This document shows, piece after piece, positions 1 through 6,571 of a stretch of DNA of 20,217 nt. Source of the DNA: Ruminococcaceae bacterium UBA2656. Lineage in GTDB: Bacteria; Bacillota; Clostridia; Oscillospirales; Acutalibacteraceae. The translations under genes were made by a program, and so were the position numbers. Each line of letters opens with the position of its first letter. The stretch's first letter is position 1. A model generated the notes under the pieces. It was not told the DNA's origin and did not search any database. It was given only the letters and a program-made list of their open reading frames with translations. Location: assembly GCA_002359465.1 (NCBI GenBank), contig DENA01000007.1:89976-110192 (forward strand). Direction: 5' to 3'.

Positions 1-235
1 CTACCCCTGCGGCCGTTTCGCTCAGCGTCCCATCACCTCCAATGACATAAATGCGGACCGGGTCTTCCTTTCGGCTTTCCATTTCGGCAAGCTCGGTTGC
101 ATGATTTGGTTTTTCGGTAATATAACAGGTGAACTCCATGCCGTTTGCGTCGAAGTATTCGCGTATGGCTGGAAAAACAGAATAATAGGCATTCTTTTTA
201 CCGGCGACAGGGTTCACAATAAATACATAGCGCAT
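1..235 (-). CDS. Diacylglycerol kinase-family lipid kinase, N-terminal part (cut by window edge)
   Basis: Only the first 78 codons are present; the gene runs off the left edge. The start is the ATG at 235-233, preceded by GGAGG four bases upstream. Seen: an opening NPVAGKK segment (residues 8-14) and the GGDGT nucleotide-binding motif (66-70), which is the signature of the DAGK catalytic domain (DagK/YegS/LCB5 family). Known: members phosphorylate diacylglycerol or related lipids at the cytoplasmic membrane face, recycling lipid released during lipoteichoic acid synthesis, and some homologues use other lipids. The gene follows the RNA methyltransferase by 35 bases with no terminator between, so the two are probably co-transcribed. 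The family call is firm; the substrate cannot be told from this fragment. Confidence 0.85.
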   Translation of the reverse strand, partial: MRYVFIVNPVAGKKNAYYSVFPAIREYFDANGMEFTCYITEKPNHATELAEMESRKEDPVRIYVIGGDGTLSETAAGV

Positions 236-270
236 ATGGCCTCCAGCTGAAGAAAATAAAAGGTGTGCGT

Positions 271-1389
271 TTATTTAAAGTACATATAAAACTGGCATTT
301 AATCATGCCGTTGTAAAGCTTTCTGCGCCGATCGGCTTTCCGTCCGTAGCATTCCTCAAAGGTTTCGTCCGGGCTGATGATGGAATAGCTCCATCCATGC
401 TTTTGCTCAAATACGCTGCCCATCGTCCTGTAAAGCTCTTCCGCCTGCCGCATGTCCAGCAGACGCTCGCCATAGGGCGGGTTGCAGATCACACATCCGT
501 ACTCGCCGACCGCCTTAAAATCCGCAATACCACGCTTTTCTGCATGAATCTGAGAAATGACTCCGGCCTTTTTTGCATTATCGAGCGTGAGAGAAACCGC
601 AGCACCGTCGATATCGTATCCGTGGGCGGTGAACTGCGCGTCGCGTAAAATCAGGCTCTGCGCACGGGCCTTTTCCTGCTGCCAAAGGCTTTTGTCAATA
701 CTTGCCCAGCGCTCGGCAGAAAAATGACGCTGCATGCCCGGTGCGATATTCAGCGCATATAGGGCGGCCTCAATTAAAATTGTTCCCGAACCGCAGAACG
801 GATCAATAAAATTCGCGTCATGCCGCACACGCGCAAGGTGCACCATACAGGCGGCAAGCGTTTCTTTGATCGGCGCCTCCGTGGAACTGGCGCGGTACCC
901 CCTTTTATGGAGCCCTTCTCCGGAGGTGTCAATCATAATGCTTACCTGATCCTTCATAATCAAAAACTGAATCTGGTAAAGTGTTCCCGTTTCTTCAAAC
1001 CAGCTGACATGATATTTCTGCTTCAAACGCTCGACAACCGCTTTTTTTATAATCGACTGGCAGTCGGGAATACTTGACAGTTTGGAATTCAGGCTTCTTC
1101 CCTTTACAGGAAAGCTGTCAGTCTTCCCAATCCATCGTTCCCATGGCAGAGCCTTCACTCCCTGAAACAGTTCTTCAAAGCTAAGCGCCCGAAAGCTGCC
1201 CATCTGAACGAGCACACGCTCCCCGTAACGCGACCAAAGATTTGCCCTGACAAGCATTTCGTCGGAGCCATCAAAAACAACGCGTCCGTTTTGGGGTTCC
1301 ACATTTTTGGCGTCCATCGCCCTTAATTCATCCGCAACAAGGCCTTCCACGCCGAGAAGGCAGGGACACACCAATTTAAAATTATCCAT
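271..1389 (-). CDS. THUMP-domain class I SAM-dependent RNA methyltransferase (YpsC/RlmL-like)
   Basis: A protein of about 372 aa. The N-terminal half (about residues 1-160) has the look of the ferredoxin-like/THUMP RNA-binding region. The C-terminal half is a Rossmann methyltransferase with DPFCGSG (near 196-202, SAM binding) and NPPYGER (near 303-309, the N6A/N2G amino-methyltransferase catalytic motif). Known: this corresponds to the RlmL half of E. coli RlmKL and to B. subtilis YpsC, which modify 23S rRNA; the exact target base here is inferred only. Two ATGs lie in tandem: GGAG is 4 bases before the first (1392) and 7 before the second (1389), so I prefer 1389. A terminator hairpin sits immediately upstream of the ribosome site. 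Probably co-transcribed with the lipid kinase gene downstream. Confidence 0.9.
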   Translation of the reverse strand: MDNFKLVCPCLLGVEGLVADELRAMDAKNVEPQNGRVVFDGSDEMLVRANLWSRYGERVLVQMGSFRALSFEELFQGVKALPWERWIGKTDSFPVKGRSLNSKLSSIPDCQSIIKKAVVERLKQKYHVSWFEETGTLYQIQFLIMKDQVSIMIDTSGEGLHKRGYRASSTEAPIKETLAACMVHLARVRHDANFIDPFCGSGTILIEAALYALNIAPGMQRHFSAERWASIDKSLWQQEKARAQSLILRDAQFTAHGYDIDGAAVSLTLDNAKKAGVISQIHAEKRGIADFKAVGEYGCVICNPPYGERLLDMRQAEELYRTMGSVFEQKHGWSYSIISPDETFEECYGRKADRRRKLYNGMIKCQFYMYFK

Positions 1390-1408
1390 CATTTCACTCC
1401 GTTAATTA

Positions 1409-1437
1409 AATAAGGGGCTGCGACAGTACGCAGCCCC
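1409..1437 (-). terminator. Intrinsic terminator after hpf
   Basis: A perfect 9-bp stem (GGGGCTGCG / CGCAGCCCC, arms 1429-1437 and 1414-1422) with a 6-base loop. On the minus strand it is followed by a T-rich run (TTATTT). It lies 80 bases beyond the hpf stop and only about 13 bases before the ribosome site of the next gene. Confidence 0.8.
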
Positions 1438-1516
1438 AATCATTTTAGAAAACTATTATCTATCAGGCACCATGTCTCATCATCAAAAACAAAAACATGC
1501 GGGTGCGAATATTCTA

Positions 1517-2056
1517 TTATTCCGCGTCAGGCTCCAATAATCCGTAATTCCCATCCTTGCGCTTATAAACAACATTGATTTCTCCGCTTTGTCCATCACG
1601 GAACATAAAGAACTGATGCCCCAGCAGGTTCATCTGCAGAATTGCCTCTTCTGTGCTGAGCGGCTTTACAAAGAAATGCTTCGTACGCACGATTTTATAT
1701 TCGCTGCCGTCGTCCTCTTCGGCAGTATGCAAATAATCCTGTACATACTGGTCAAGCGCGGCGGAATGAATCTCTTTATCCAGCCTTGTTTTATTTTTAC
1801 GGATCTGCCTGCCCAGCGCACTGATGACCTGATCCAGCGCGTCGTTCATTTCAAAATCCGTAGCTTCTGCGCGGTAAATCATACCGCGTGATTTAATTGT
1901 AATTTCAACTGTCTGGCGGTTTCTTTCAAGCGTTACCACCACATTGGCCTGTGCGTCTTCATCGAAAATCCTGTCAAAACGCGACAGCTTCTTTGTAGCC
2001 AGCTCCTTAAAATTTTCCCTTAGATTTACCTTCCTGCCAGTAACAGTAATTTTCAT
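1517..2056 (-). CDS. hpf: Ribosome hibernation promoting factor, long form
   Basis: 179 aa from the ATG at 2056, preceded by AAGGAG with good spacing; an upstream in-frame start at 2137 lacks a ribosome site and is rejected. Residues 1-100 match the S30AE/RaiA-type N-terminal domain, which binds the 30S decoding centre. Residues 120-176 are the C-terminal dimerisation domain of long HPF (conserved stretches include HFFVKPLSTEEA and HQFFMFRD). Known: long HPF joins two 70S ribosomes into inactive 100S dimers in stationary phase or starvation. The two domains are joined by a variable linker (about 100-118). It has its own candidate promoter upstream and a strong terminator downstream, so it is probably a separate unit from the fumarase-subunit gene. 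Confidence 0.96.
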   Translation of the reverse strand: MKITVTGRKVNLRENFKELATKKLSRFDRIFDEDAQANVVVTLERNRQTVEITIKSRGMIYRAEATDFEMNDALDQVISALGRQIRKNKTRLDKEIHSAALDQYVQDYLHTAEEDDGSEYKIVRTKHFFVKPLSTEEAILQMNLLGHQFFMFRDGQSGEINVVYKRKDGNYGLLEPDAE

Positions 2057-2104
2057 ATGAACATCTCCTTTTTCTATTCTTAGAAAAGAATATCGACTAC
2101 CTAT

Positions 2105-2133
2105 AATATACCATAATCCGCGGATAAATAAAA
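2105..2133 (-). promoter_or_regulatory. Candidate sigma-A promoter of hpf with palindromic spacer
   Basis: On the minus strand a TATATT -10 (2105-2110), preceded by TG one base upstream (extended -10), lies about 50 bases before the hpf start. The matching -35 position (2128-2133, TTTTAT) is poor. The spacer contains the perfect 10-bp palindrome ATCCGCGGAT (2116-2125). The promoter call rests mainly on the -10. Confidence 0.4.
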
Positions 2134-2144
2134 GCATCCGGAAT

Positions 2145-2987
2145 TTAAATTATTATTTTCTTATGGCGGGTTACATGGCAGCCGACATTGACCGCCACAG
2201 GCAGTCCGGCAATATGGGTGGGAAACTGTTCAATATTTACCGCAAGCGCCGTGGTAAGCCCGCCAAAGCCCTGCGGACCCACATTCAGTTCATTGACCCT
2301 TTCGAGCATCCTTTGCTCCAGATCGGCGTAAAAACTATCTGCGTTCCGCTGTGAAACCGGCCGGCAGAGCGCCTGTTTTGCCAAAAGCGCGCATTTTTCA
2401 AAATCTCCCCCAATGCCTACGCCAAGCACCACCGGCGGGCACGGGTTGCCGCCCGCAATCTGAACAGTTTCCGCCACAAACGCAATGATGTCCTTCACAT
2501 CTGCGGACGGCGTGAACATTTTTATCCTGCTCATATTTTCACTGCCAAATCCCTTTGGCGCGGCCGTAATGGTAAGTTTATCCCCGGGAACAAGGCGCAG
2601 GTGGATAACGGCAGGCGTGTTGTCTCCGGTATTTCCCCTGCGGATGGGGTCTGCGGCCACCGAACAGCGCAGCCGGCCCTGCGTATACCCCTGACGCACC
2701 CCTTCGTTTACAGCGTCTTCAAACAAGCCGCTGGTAATGTGAACTTCCTGCCCGATTTCGGCAAAAACCACCGCCATTCCGGTATCCTGACATACAGGGA
2801 TACCCAGTTCACGTGCGGCGTTCATATTTTCGCACAGATCACACAGCACAGCCTTTCCAATCGGTGATGGTTCTTTCTGCGAGGCATCCGCGATACGGTT
2901 TTCAAGATCGGACGGCAAAACGCGGTTTGCATCAATAAAAAGTGTTTTTACCGCCGCTGTGATCTGCGAAACGTCAATCTCTCTCAT
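2145..2987 (-). CDS. Class I (Fe-S) fumarate hydratase / tartrate dehydratase alpha subunit
   Basis: 280 aa. The start is the ATG at 2987, with AGGAG seven bases upstream. Seen: three cysteines in the places expected for the 4Fe-4S cluster of this family (Cys66 in PVCQDTG, Cys183 in GGNPCPP, Cys270 in NVGCH) and the conserved RRGNTGDNTPAV stretch (116-127). Known: in two-subunit class I fumarases the alpha subunit carries the cluster and pairs with a beta subunit to interconvert fumarate and malate; L(+)-tartrate dehydratase is built the same way. The gene starts 14 bases after the amidohydrolase stop, so they form one unit. Odd: no beta subunit gene is adjacent on either side. The protein ends right after the third cysteine region, which is normal for an alpha subunit. 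Confidence 0.93.
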   Translation of the reverse strand: MREIDVSQITAAVKTLFIDANRVLPSDLENRIADASQKEPSPIGKAVLCDLCENMNAARELGIPVCQDTGMAVVFAEIGQEVHITSGLFEDAVNEGVRQGYTQGRLRCSVAADPIRRGNTGDNTPAVIHLRLVPGDKLTITAAPKGFGSENMSRIKMFTPSADVKDIIAFVAETVQIAGGNPCPPVVLGVGIGGDFEKCALLAKQALCRPVSQRNADSFYADLEQRMLERVNELNVGPQGFGGLTTALAVNIEQFPTHIAGLPVAVNVGCHVTRHKKIII

Positions 2988-3001
2988 AGGCGCACTCCTG
3001 T

Positions 3002-4156
3002 TTACTTTATAATTTTCCCGTTGGCAACGACGTATCTCGGCTTGGAAGTCATTTCCAGAGGATTGCCGTCAAAAACAACAAAATCGGCATCTTTTCCGGC
3101 TTCAATGGAACCCACCCTGCCGGCAATTCCGCAAATTTTTGCGGGATTGATGGTGATTGCCTTTAAAGCGTCCTCATAGCGCATACCTTCGCGTACGGCC
3201 AGCGCCGCACAGGTCGGAAGGTATTGCAGCGGAACAACGGGATGATCTGTAATAATTGCTGTCAGTATGCCCGCATTTGCGAGAATTCCCGGGTTTTCCG
3301 GCGTTAAATTTTTAAGCTCCGGTTTGGATCTGTCACAAAGGAAGGGGCCTGCCAGAACTCTGACGCCGTCCTTTGCCAGCGCGTCCGCAATGAGATGGCC
3401 TTCCGTACCATGAACAATAACATAGTTTAGATGGAACTCTTTGGCAATGCGGACAGCGGTATAAATATCATCGGTACGGTGTGCGTGAAAATGCACCTCT
3501 ATTTCTCCCCTGAGGGCCGGCAGAAGCGCTTCGGATTTCATATCGAACTCCGGTGCGTCGAAGTCCTCGTCAGTTTTGGAGCGTTCCAGATCGCTCATGT
3601 AACGCTGAGCCTTGAAAAGCTCCTCCCGGATTAGGGCGGCTGTCGCCATCCGCGTGGAGGGTGCCAGATTCTTACCGTGATACACGGATTTCGGATTTTC
3701 ACCCAGCGCCATTTTAATGGCGACCGGAGCTTTTACAAGCATATCGTCAATCCGTCCGCCGCAGGTCTTGATCGCCGCAAGCTGGCCGCCGATCGGGTTG
3801 GCGCTGCCGGGACCGGTAACAACCGTCGTAACGCCCGCGGCAAGCCCTTCGGTAAAACAGCGGTCTATTGGATTGATGGCGTCTATAGCGCGCAGCTGAG
3901 GCGTAACGGGATCTGTTTCTTCATTGCCGTCATCCCCTTCAAAGCAAAGGCCGTCCTCCCACATGCCAAGGTGGGTATGTGCATCTACAAAACCCGGATA
4001 AACACCGGCGCCCTGAACGTCGAGCACAGTTTCGCCCTGAACTGGCTCTTCAGAACCGTGCCCAAGAGCTTTTATTTTGCTTCCTTCCGTACGGATCCAG
4101 CCGTTTTCAATCACCCTGTCCGCCATTGTAAATATTTTCCCATGAATAATCAGCAT
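3002..4156 (-). CDS. Metal-dependent amidohydrolase (imidazolonepropionase-like superfamily member)
   Basis: 384 aa from the ATG at 4156, which has GGAGG seven bases upstream; a longer frame reaching 4288 runs back through the terminator into the yabR gene and is rejected. Seen: a beta-sandwich start (LIIHGKIFTM), the first metal motif DAHTH (His60, His62), His223/His225 in the HFHAH segment, VIVHGTEGH (His249, His253), and the metal aspartate in TDH (Asp304). The C-terminal PAKICGI...GKDADFVVFDGNPL segment is typical of the superfamily. Known: these enzymes are TIM barrels that hydrolyse amide or related bonds with one or two divalent metals. The substrate is not deducible. It is followed at 14 bases by the fumarase-subunit gene. 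An intrinsic terminator abuts its ribosome site, so expression must come from read-through or a promoter inside yabR. Confidence 0.88.
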   Translation of the reverse strand: MLIIHGKIFTMADRVIENGWIRTEGSKIKALGHGSEEPVQGETVLDVQGAGVYPGFVDAHTHLGMWEDGLCFEGDDGNEETDPVTPQLRAIDAINPIDRCFTEGLAAGVTTVVTGPGSANPIGGQLAAIKTCGGRIDDMLVKAPVAIKMALGENPKSVYHGKNLAPSTRMATAALIREELFKAQRYMSDLERSKTDEDFDAPEFDMKSEALLPALRGEIEVHFHAHRTDDIYTAVRIAKEFHLNYVIVHGTEGHLIADALAKDGVRVLAGPFLCDRSKPELKNLTPENPGILANAGILTAIITDHPVVPLQYLPTCAALAVREGMRYEDALKAITINPAKICGIAGRVGSIEAGKDADFVVFDGNPLEMTSKPRYVVANGKIIK

Positions 4157-4171
4157 AATTCTTCCTCCAAC

Positions 4172-4198
4172 AAAAAAGCGGAGTGCGCGCACTCCGCT
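4172..4198 (-). terminator. Intrinsic terminator after yabR
   Basis: A perfect 20-bp palindrome (4178-4197, arms GCGGAGTGCG / CGCACTCCGC) followed on the minus strand by six T (4177-4172). It begins a few bases after the yabR stop and ends three bases before the GGAGG of the amidohydrolase. A textbook rho-independent terminator. Confidence 0.92.
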
Positions 4199-4202
4199 GA
4201 AA

Positions 4203-4643
4203 TTATTTCGGCTGACCGGAACCATGTTTGGAAAAGCCGCCGCGCTTTGATTCCATACATTTTTTAAGATCCGACATTTTTTCATCACTTGTCTGCTTGA
4301 ATCTGGACATCATATCCTCGAAGCTTGCAGCTTCATTTTTTCTGCCCTGCCACTCATAGCTGCCCGGTCTGGAAGCACGGGGAGCGGGAGAGTTGCTTCG
4401 CGGCGCAGGCGGAATTGCCTTCTTCATTGAAAGGCTGACTTTTCCGTCTTCGCTGATGCTCATCACTTTGACTTTGACCGTTTGATTTTCAGTGACAAAG
4501 TCGCGTATTTCCTTAACAAAAGTAGGTGCGACCTCCGAAATGTGTACCATACCGGTTTTGCCGCCCGGCAGCTCCACAAAAGCGCCGAATTTTGTAATTC
4601 CCGTAACTTTTCCTTCCAGGATAGTTCCTACCTCAAGCTGCAT
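4203..4643 (-). CDS. yabR: S1 RNA-binding domain protein, YabR-like
   Basis: 146 aa. Residues 1-76 form one S1 (OB-fold) RNA-binding domain: G-x-V-TGITKFGAFVEL, GMVHISEV and the closing GKVSLSMK are visible. The rest (77-146) is a low-complexity basic, proline- and serine-rich tail, probably disordered. Known: the single-S1 proteins YabR, YugI/GSP13 and CvfD bind RNA and/or ribosomes. Position, last in the yabP-yabQ-divIC run, supports YabR. It starts 32 bases after divIC. A strong AAGGAGG precedes the ATG but at a long 13-base spacing. It is followed directly by a terminator, so it is the last gene of the operon. B. subtilis has spoIIE next; it is absent here. Confidence 0.88.
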   Translation of the reverse strand: MQLEVGTILEGKVTGITKFGAFVELPGGKTGMVHISEVAPTFVKEIRDFVTENQTVKVKVMSISEDGKVSLSMKKAIPPAPRSNSPAPRASRPGSYEWQGRKNEAASFEDMMSRFKQTSDEKMSDLKKCMESKRGGFSKHGSGQPK

Positions 4644-4675
4644 ATGTAAGTGATTTCCTCCTTAAAATAGAGCGA

Positions 4676-4978
4676 TTAATTACCTGCAATATTAACAAAA
4701 ACACGTTCCCCCGGCTTTGCAAAGTTAAGGCTCTCACGTGCAACGCGCTCAATGTAATCGCTGTTTCCGTTTGCGCCTGTGCTCAGGGCATGTTTTATGT
4801 CTTCATTTTTTACTTGCTGAATCACAATTTTCTGCTTAACCGCAGCAAGCTCCTGACGTTTTTGGCTGATTTGAACCTGCTGGTTAACAAGCGCAACAAT
4901 CGTATATACTGCGAAAGCAAATATAGCCGTACGCAATAAAAAACTGCCTTTCTGCTTTTTCCTCTTGATAACCTTCAT
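4676..4978 (-). CDS. divIC: Septum formation initiator, DivIC/FtsB family
   Basis: 100 aa. Seen: a short basic cytoplasmic start (residues 1-12, many Lys/Arg), one membrane segment (about 13-32), a coiled-coil region (about 33-66) and the conserved extracellular DYIERVARESLNFAKPGE block (74-91) found in DivIC/FtsB/FtsL-like proteins. Known: DivIC forms a complex with FtsL and DivIB at the division septum and activates cell-wall synthesis. The gene starts 16 bases after yabQ and lies before yabR, the same order as in B. subtilis. The ribosome site is weak (AGGGGG at long spacing), so translation may be coupled to yabQ. Confidence 0.92.
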   Translation of the reverse strand: MKVIKRKKQKGSFLLRTAIFAFAVYTIVALVNQQVQISQKRQELAAVKQKIVIQQVKNEDIKHALSTGANGNSDYIERVARESLNFAKPGERVFVNIAGN

Positions 4979-4994
4979 GAATCAGCACCGCCCC

Positions 4995-5495
4995 CTAAGC
5001 TTTGCTGTTTTTGGAACTTTTTACTTTGAAATGATTATACACTATTTGACGGTGATGTTTCAAGCGTTTTTTCTGATTTGCAGCCACTATTTTTGTATTT
5101 TTACCAATTATTTTCATGATGGAGAAAATGAAATGGGATATTTTAGTAAATAATTTCTTAATTGGAAAAATTATAAATTTTCTGACGATTCCGGACACAA
5201 AACGAAACACACGGTAGGTTACCATGCCCACCGTTAAATAGTACATGCACCAACCAATCGCCTCGCCCGCAAGAATATAAAACCGTACTTCCCCGTAATT
5301 CACGCCCAGCGCCAGCAAAAAGGTAATGAAAGCCGCCGTAAGCATATAGAACAAATCCTGAAAAAACACAGCGCGGCGCTCCGATTGAAAAACGGTGCGA
5401 AAAATCCGAAAGATATCGTAATACGCACCTAAAAAAACACCGGCCGCAATCGCAATAACAAAACCCTGAAGCTGAGAAGTGAGAGACAAGTTCAA
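4995..5495 (-). CDS. yabQ: Spore cortex biosynthesis protein YabQ
   Basis: 166 aa. The likely start is TTG at 5495, preceded by GAGG four bases upstream; a second TTG lies two codons in. Three membrane segments are visible (about 10-28, 44-64 and 71-92), followed by a strongly basic tail (105-166) expected to be cytoplasmic. The GAYYDIFRIFR stretch after the first segment is typical of YabQ. Known: YabQ is made in the mother cell under sigma-E, locates to the forespore outer membrane and is needed for spore cortex formation in B. subtilis. It starts 14 bases after yabP and precedes divIC, a conserved order that supports the call. Confidence 0.9.
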   Translation of the reverse strand: MNLSLTSQLQGFVIAIAAGVFLGAYYDIFRIFRTVFQSERRAVFFQDLFYMLTAAFITFLLALGVNYGEVRFYILAGEAIGWCMYYLTVGMVTYRVFRFVSGIVRKFIIFPIKKLFTKISHFIFSIMKIIGKNTKIVAANQKKRLKHHRQIVYNHFKVKSSKNSKA

Positions 5496-5509
5496 GTAAC
5501 CTCACTCCC

Positions 5510-5788
5510 CTATTTGAACAGCCTTGAGAAAAAGCCGCCCGAAAGCTGGTTTTCAGAATACGACATAGAGCTGATATCGCCGTTTAGCGTCAGCTCACCG
5601 GTTTCAATATTCAGTTTATTAATCTGCAGTTTTGAGCCCTTGATGACCAACTGCCCCAGATCGGTATACGCTACGATGGTCTGCTCGTCAAAGCTGTCAA
5701 CATTGGAAACACCGGTAGCGGTAAGCGCCCGGCGGTTTTCAAGGATCAGGCTGTGCGGGACTTTAACGGATTTTTTTTCTTCAGCCAT
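5510..5788 (-). CDS. yabP: Sporulation protein YabP
   Basis: 92 aa, start ATG at 5788 with AGGAGG eight bases upstream. Seen: the HSLILENRRALTATGVSNVDSF segment in two blocks (12-21 and 22-33), DLGQLVIKGSKLQI (43-56) and a GELTLNGDISS strand, matching the small all-beta YabP/YqfC family. Known: YabP is a mother-cell protein associated with spore coat/cortex assembly, expressed under sigma-E together with YabQ. Upstream, overlapping the end of rqcP, is a sequence resembling a sigma-E promoter, so yabP-yabQ may be switched on separately from rqcP during sporulation. The family call is firm; its molecular role is not well defined. Confidence 0.93.
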   Translation of the reverse strand: MAEEKKSVKVPHSLILENRRALTATGVSNVDSFDEQTIVAYTDLGQLVIKGSKLQINKLNIETGELTLNGDISSMSYSENQLSGGFFSRLFK

Positions 5789-5817
5789 TTTAAGACCCTC
5801 CTACTCATTCATACCAA

Positions 5818-5846
5818 TTTGTATGCATAAGAGGAAGGACATATAC
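5818..5846 (-). promoter_or_regulatory. Candidate sigma-E (mother-cell) promoter of yabP-yabQ
   Basis: On the minus strand, GTATATG (5840-5846) and CATACAAA (5818-5825) are separated by 14 bases. The sigma-E consensus is roughly kmATATT, 13-15 bases, CATACAnT; the ATAT core and CATACA match. The implied start near 5811 leaves a short leader that holds the yabP AGGAGG. The site abuts the rqcP stop codon. Confidence 0.55.
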
Positions 5847-6107
5847 TTAAAGGTTCACTGGCCCATCCGACAGAATCCGGTACATTTCCGCCGCAGCTTC
5901 CTTTCTCGCATATTCGTTTACACTGAGCACCTGCGCTTTTACGCTGCGGGAACCGAGCTGAAGCTCCAGAACATCATCCACCTTTACATCATAGGAGGCT
6001 CGGGCCGGTTTTCCGTTCACAAGAATCCTGCCCGCGTCGCAGGCCTCGTTTGCAACGGTTCGGCGCTTGATAATGCGGGATATTTTCAAATATTTGTCCA
6101 ATCGCAT
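5847..6107 (-). CDS. rqcP: S4-domain ribosome quality-control protein RqcP (YabO)
   Basis: 86 aa, the usual family length. An S4 RNA-binding fold covers about residues 1-62 (MRLDKYLKISRIIKRRTVA, GRILVNGKPA and the VDDVLEL strand). Known: RqcP (YabO, related to Hsp15) works with RqcH on stalled 50S subunits, helping add poly-alanine tails to the nascent chain. It has an AAGGA ribosome site. In B. subtilis it also sits between yabN and yabP; here the HU gene and its terminator come before it, so it probably starts a separate unit. Its roughly 70-base leader contains a bulged dyad. Confidence 0.93.
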   Translation of the reverse strand: MRLDKYLKISRIIKRRTVANEACDAGRILVNGKPARASYDVKVDDVLELQLGSRSVKAQVLSVNEYARKEAAAEMYRILSDGPVNL

Positions 6108-6123
6108 AAAGTATCCTTTCTAC

Positions 6124-6174
6124 AGCAGTTATCCAGATAACAAATCTGTATTTCACTTGATTTGTTAAACTGCT
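6124..6174 (-). repeat. Bulged inverted repeat in the rqcP leader
   Basis: Two nested pairs of arms: 7-bp outer (6124-6130 with 6168-6174, AGCAGTT/AACTGCT) and 8-bp inner (6139-6146 with 6159-6166, AACAAATC/GATTTGTT), both perfect. The loop is 12 bases; one side carries an 8-base bulge and the other a single base. It lies between the HU terminator and the rqcP ribosome site. It lacks the T run of a terminator. No function is known. Confidence 0.6.
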
Positions 6175-6175
6175 A

Positions 6176-6217
6176 TAAATAAAAAGGCTGTAACTATAAG
6201 GTTTGTTACAGCCTTTT
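6176..6217 (-). terminator. Intrinsic terminator after the HU gene
   Basis: A perfect 13-bp stem (6182-6194 with 6205-6217; core AAAGGCTGTAAC) and 10-base loop, ending on the minus strand in TTTTTATTTAT. It begins 25 bases after the HU stop and separates the yabM-mazG-HU unit from rqcP. Confidence 0.9.
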
Positions 6218-6241
6218 AAATTCTAATCAGTCAGAACAGGA

Positions 6242-6517
6242 TTATTTTGCTGTGGCATCCTTAAATGCTTTACCTGCCTTAAAAGCGGGGACCTTTGAGG
6301 CGGGAATGGTGATGGGAGAATTGGTTCTTGGGTCACGGCCCTGTCTTTCACTGCGGCTGCGTACTTCAAAAGTACCAAAACCAACAATCTGAACTTTCTC
6401 ATCTTCGGAAACAGCTTTAACGATTGTGTCAATCATTGCATTAACAGCATTATCGGCATCTTTCTTGGACATACCTGCTTTTTCAGCAACAGCAGCAATT
6501 AATTCTGTTTTGTTCAT
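6242..6517 (-). CDS. hup: HU-family DNA-binding protein
   Basis: 91 aa, the standard length, ATG at 6517 with GGAGG nine bases upstream. Seen: N-terminal helices opening MNKTELIAAVAEKAGMSKKD, the VQIVGFGTFEVR core (42-53) and the DNA-gripping beta arm (about 52-75) with GRDPRTNSPITIP, then the KVPAFKAGKAFKDA end. Known: HU homodimers bend and wrap DNA non-specifically and compact the nucleoid. Position between mazG and rqcP differs from B. subtilis, where yabN and yabO are adjacent, but an HU gene here is common among Clostridia as far as I recall. It is followed by a strong terminator. Confidence 0.96.
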   Translation of the reverse strand: MNKTELIAAVAEKAGMSKKDADNAVNAMIDTIVKAVSEDEKVQIVGFGTFEVRSRSERQGRDPRTNSPITIPASKVPAFKAGKAFKDATAK

Positions 6518-6571
6518 AATATTTGACCTCCGTTTTTTTATTATTATTCAACAGCAGAAAGCTGAGAATGA

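Noticed and set aside
2057..2137. An N-terminal extension of HPF
   Set aside because: It runs through the likely promoter and the true ribosome site at 2056, and the family starts at the internal MKITVTGRK.
3677..4267. A 196-codon open frame on the plus strand
   Set aside because: It spans the antisense of the amidohydrolase, the terminator and the end of yabR, so it is a shadow frame.
4157..4288. An N-terminal extension of the amidohydrolase
   Set aside because: It would translate through the terminator palindrome and into yabR; a strong ribosome site precedes the ATG at 4156.
6518..6571. Separate promoter for the HU gene
   Set aside because: Only TAATAAT-like A/T runs and a weak TTCTCA with a 16-base spacer are visible; not enough to call.
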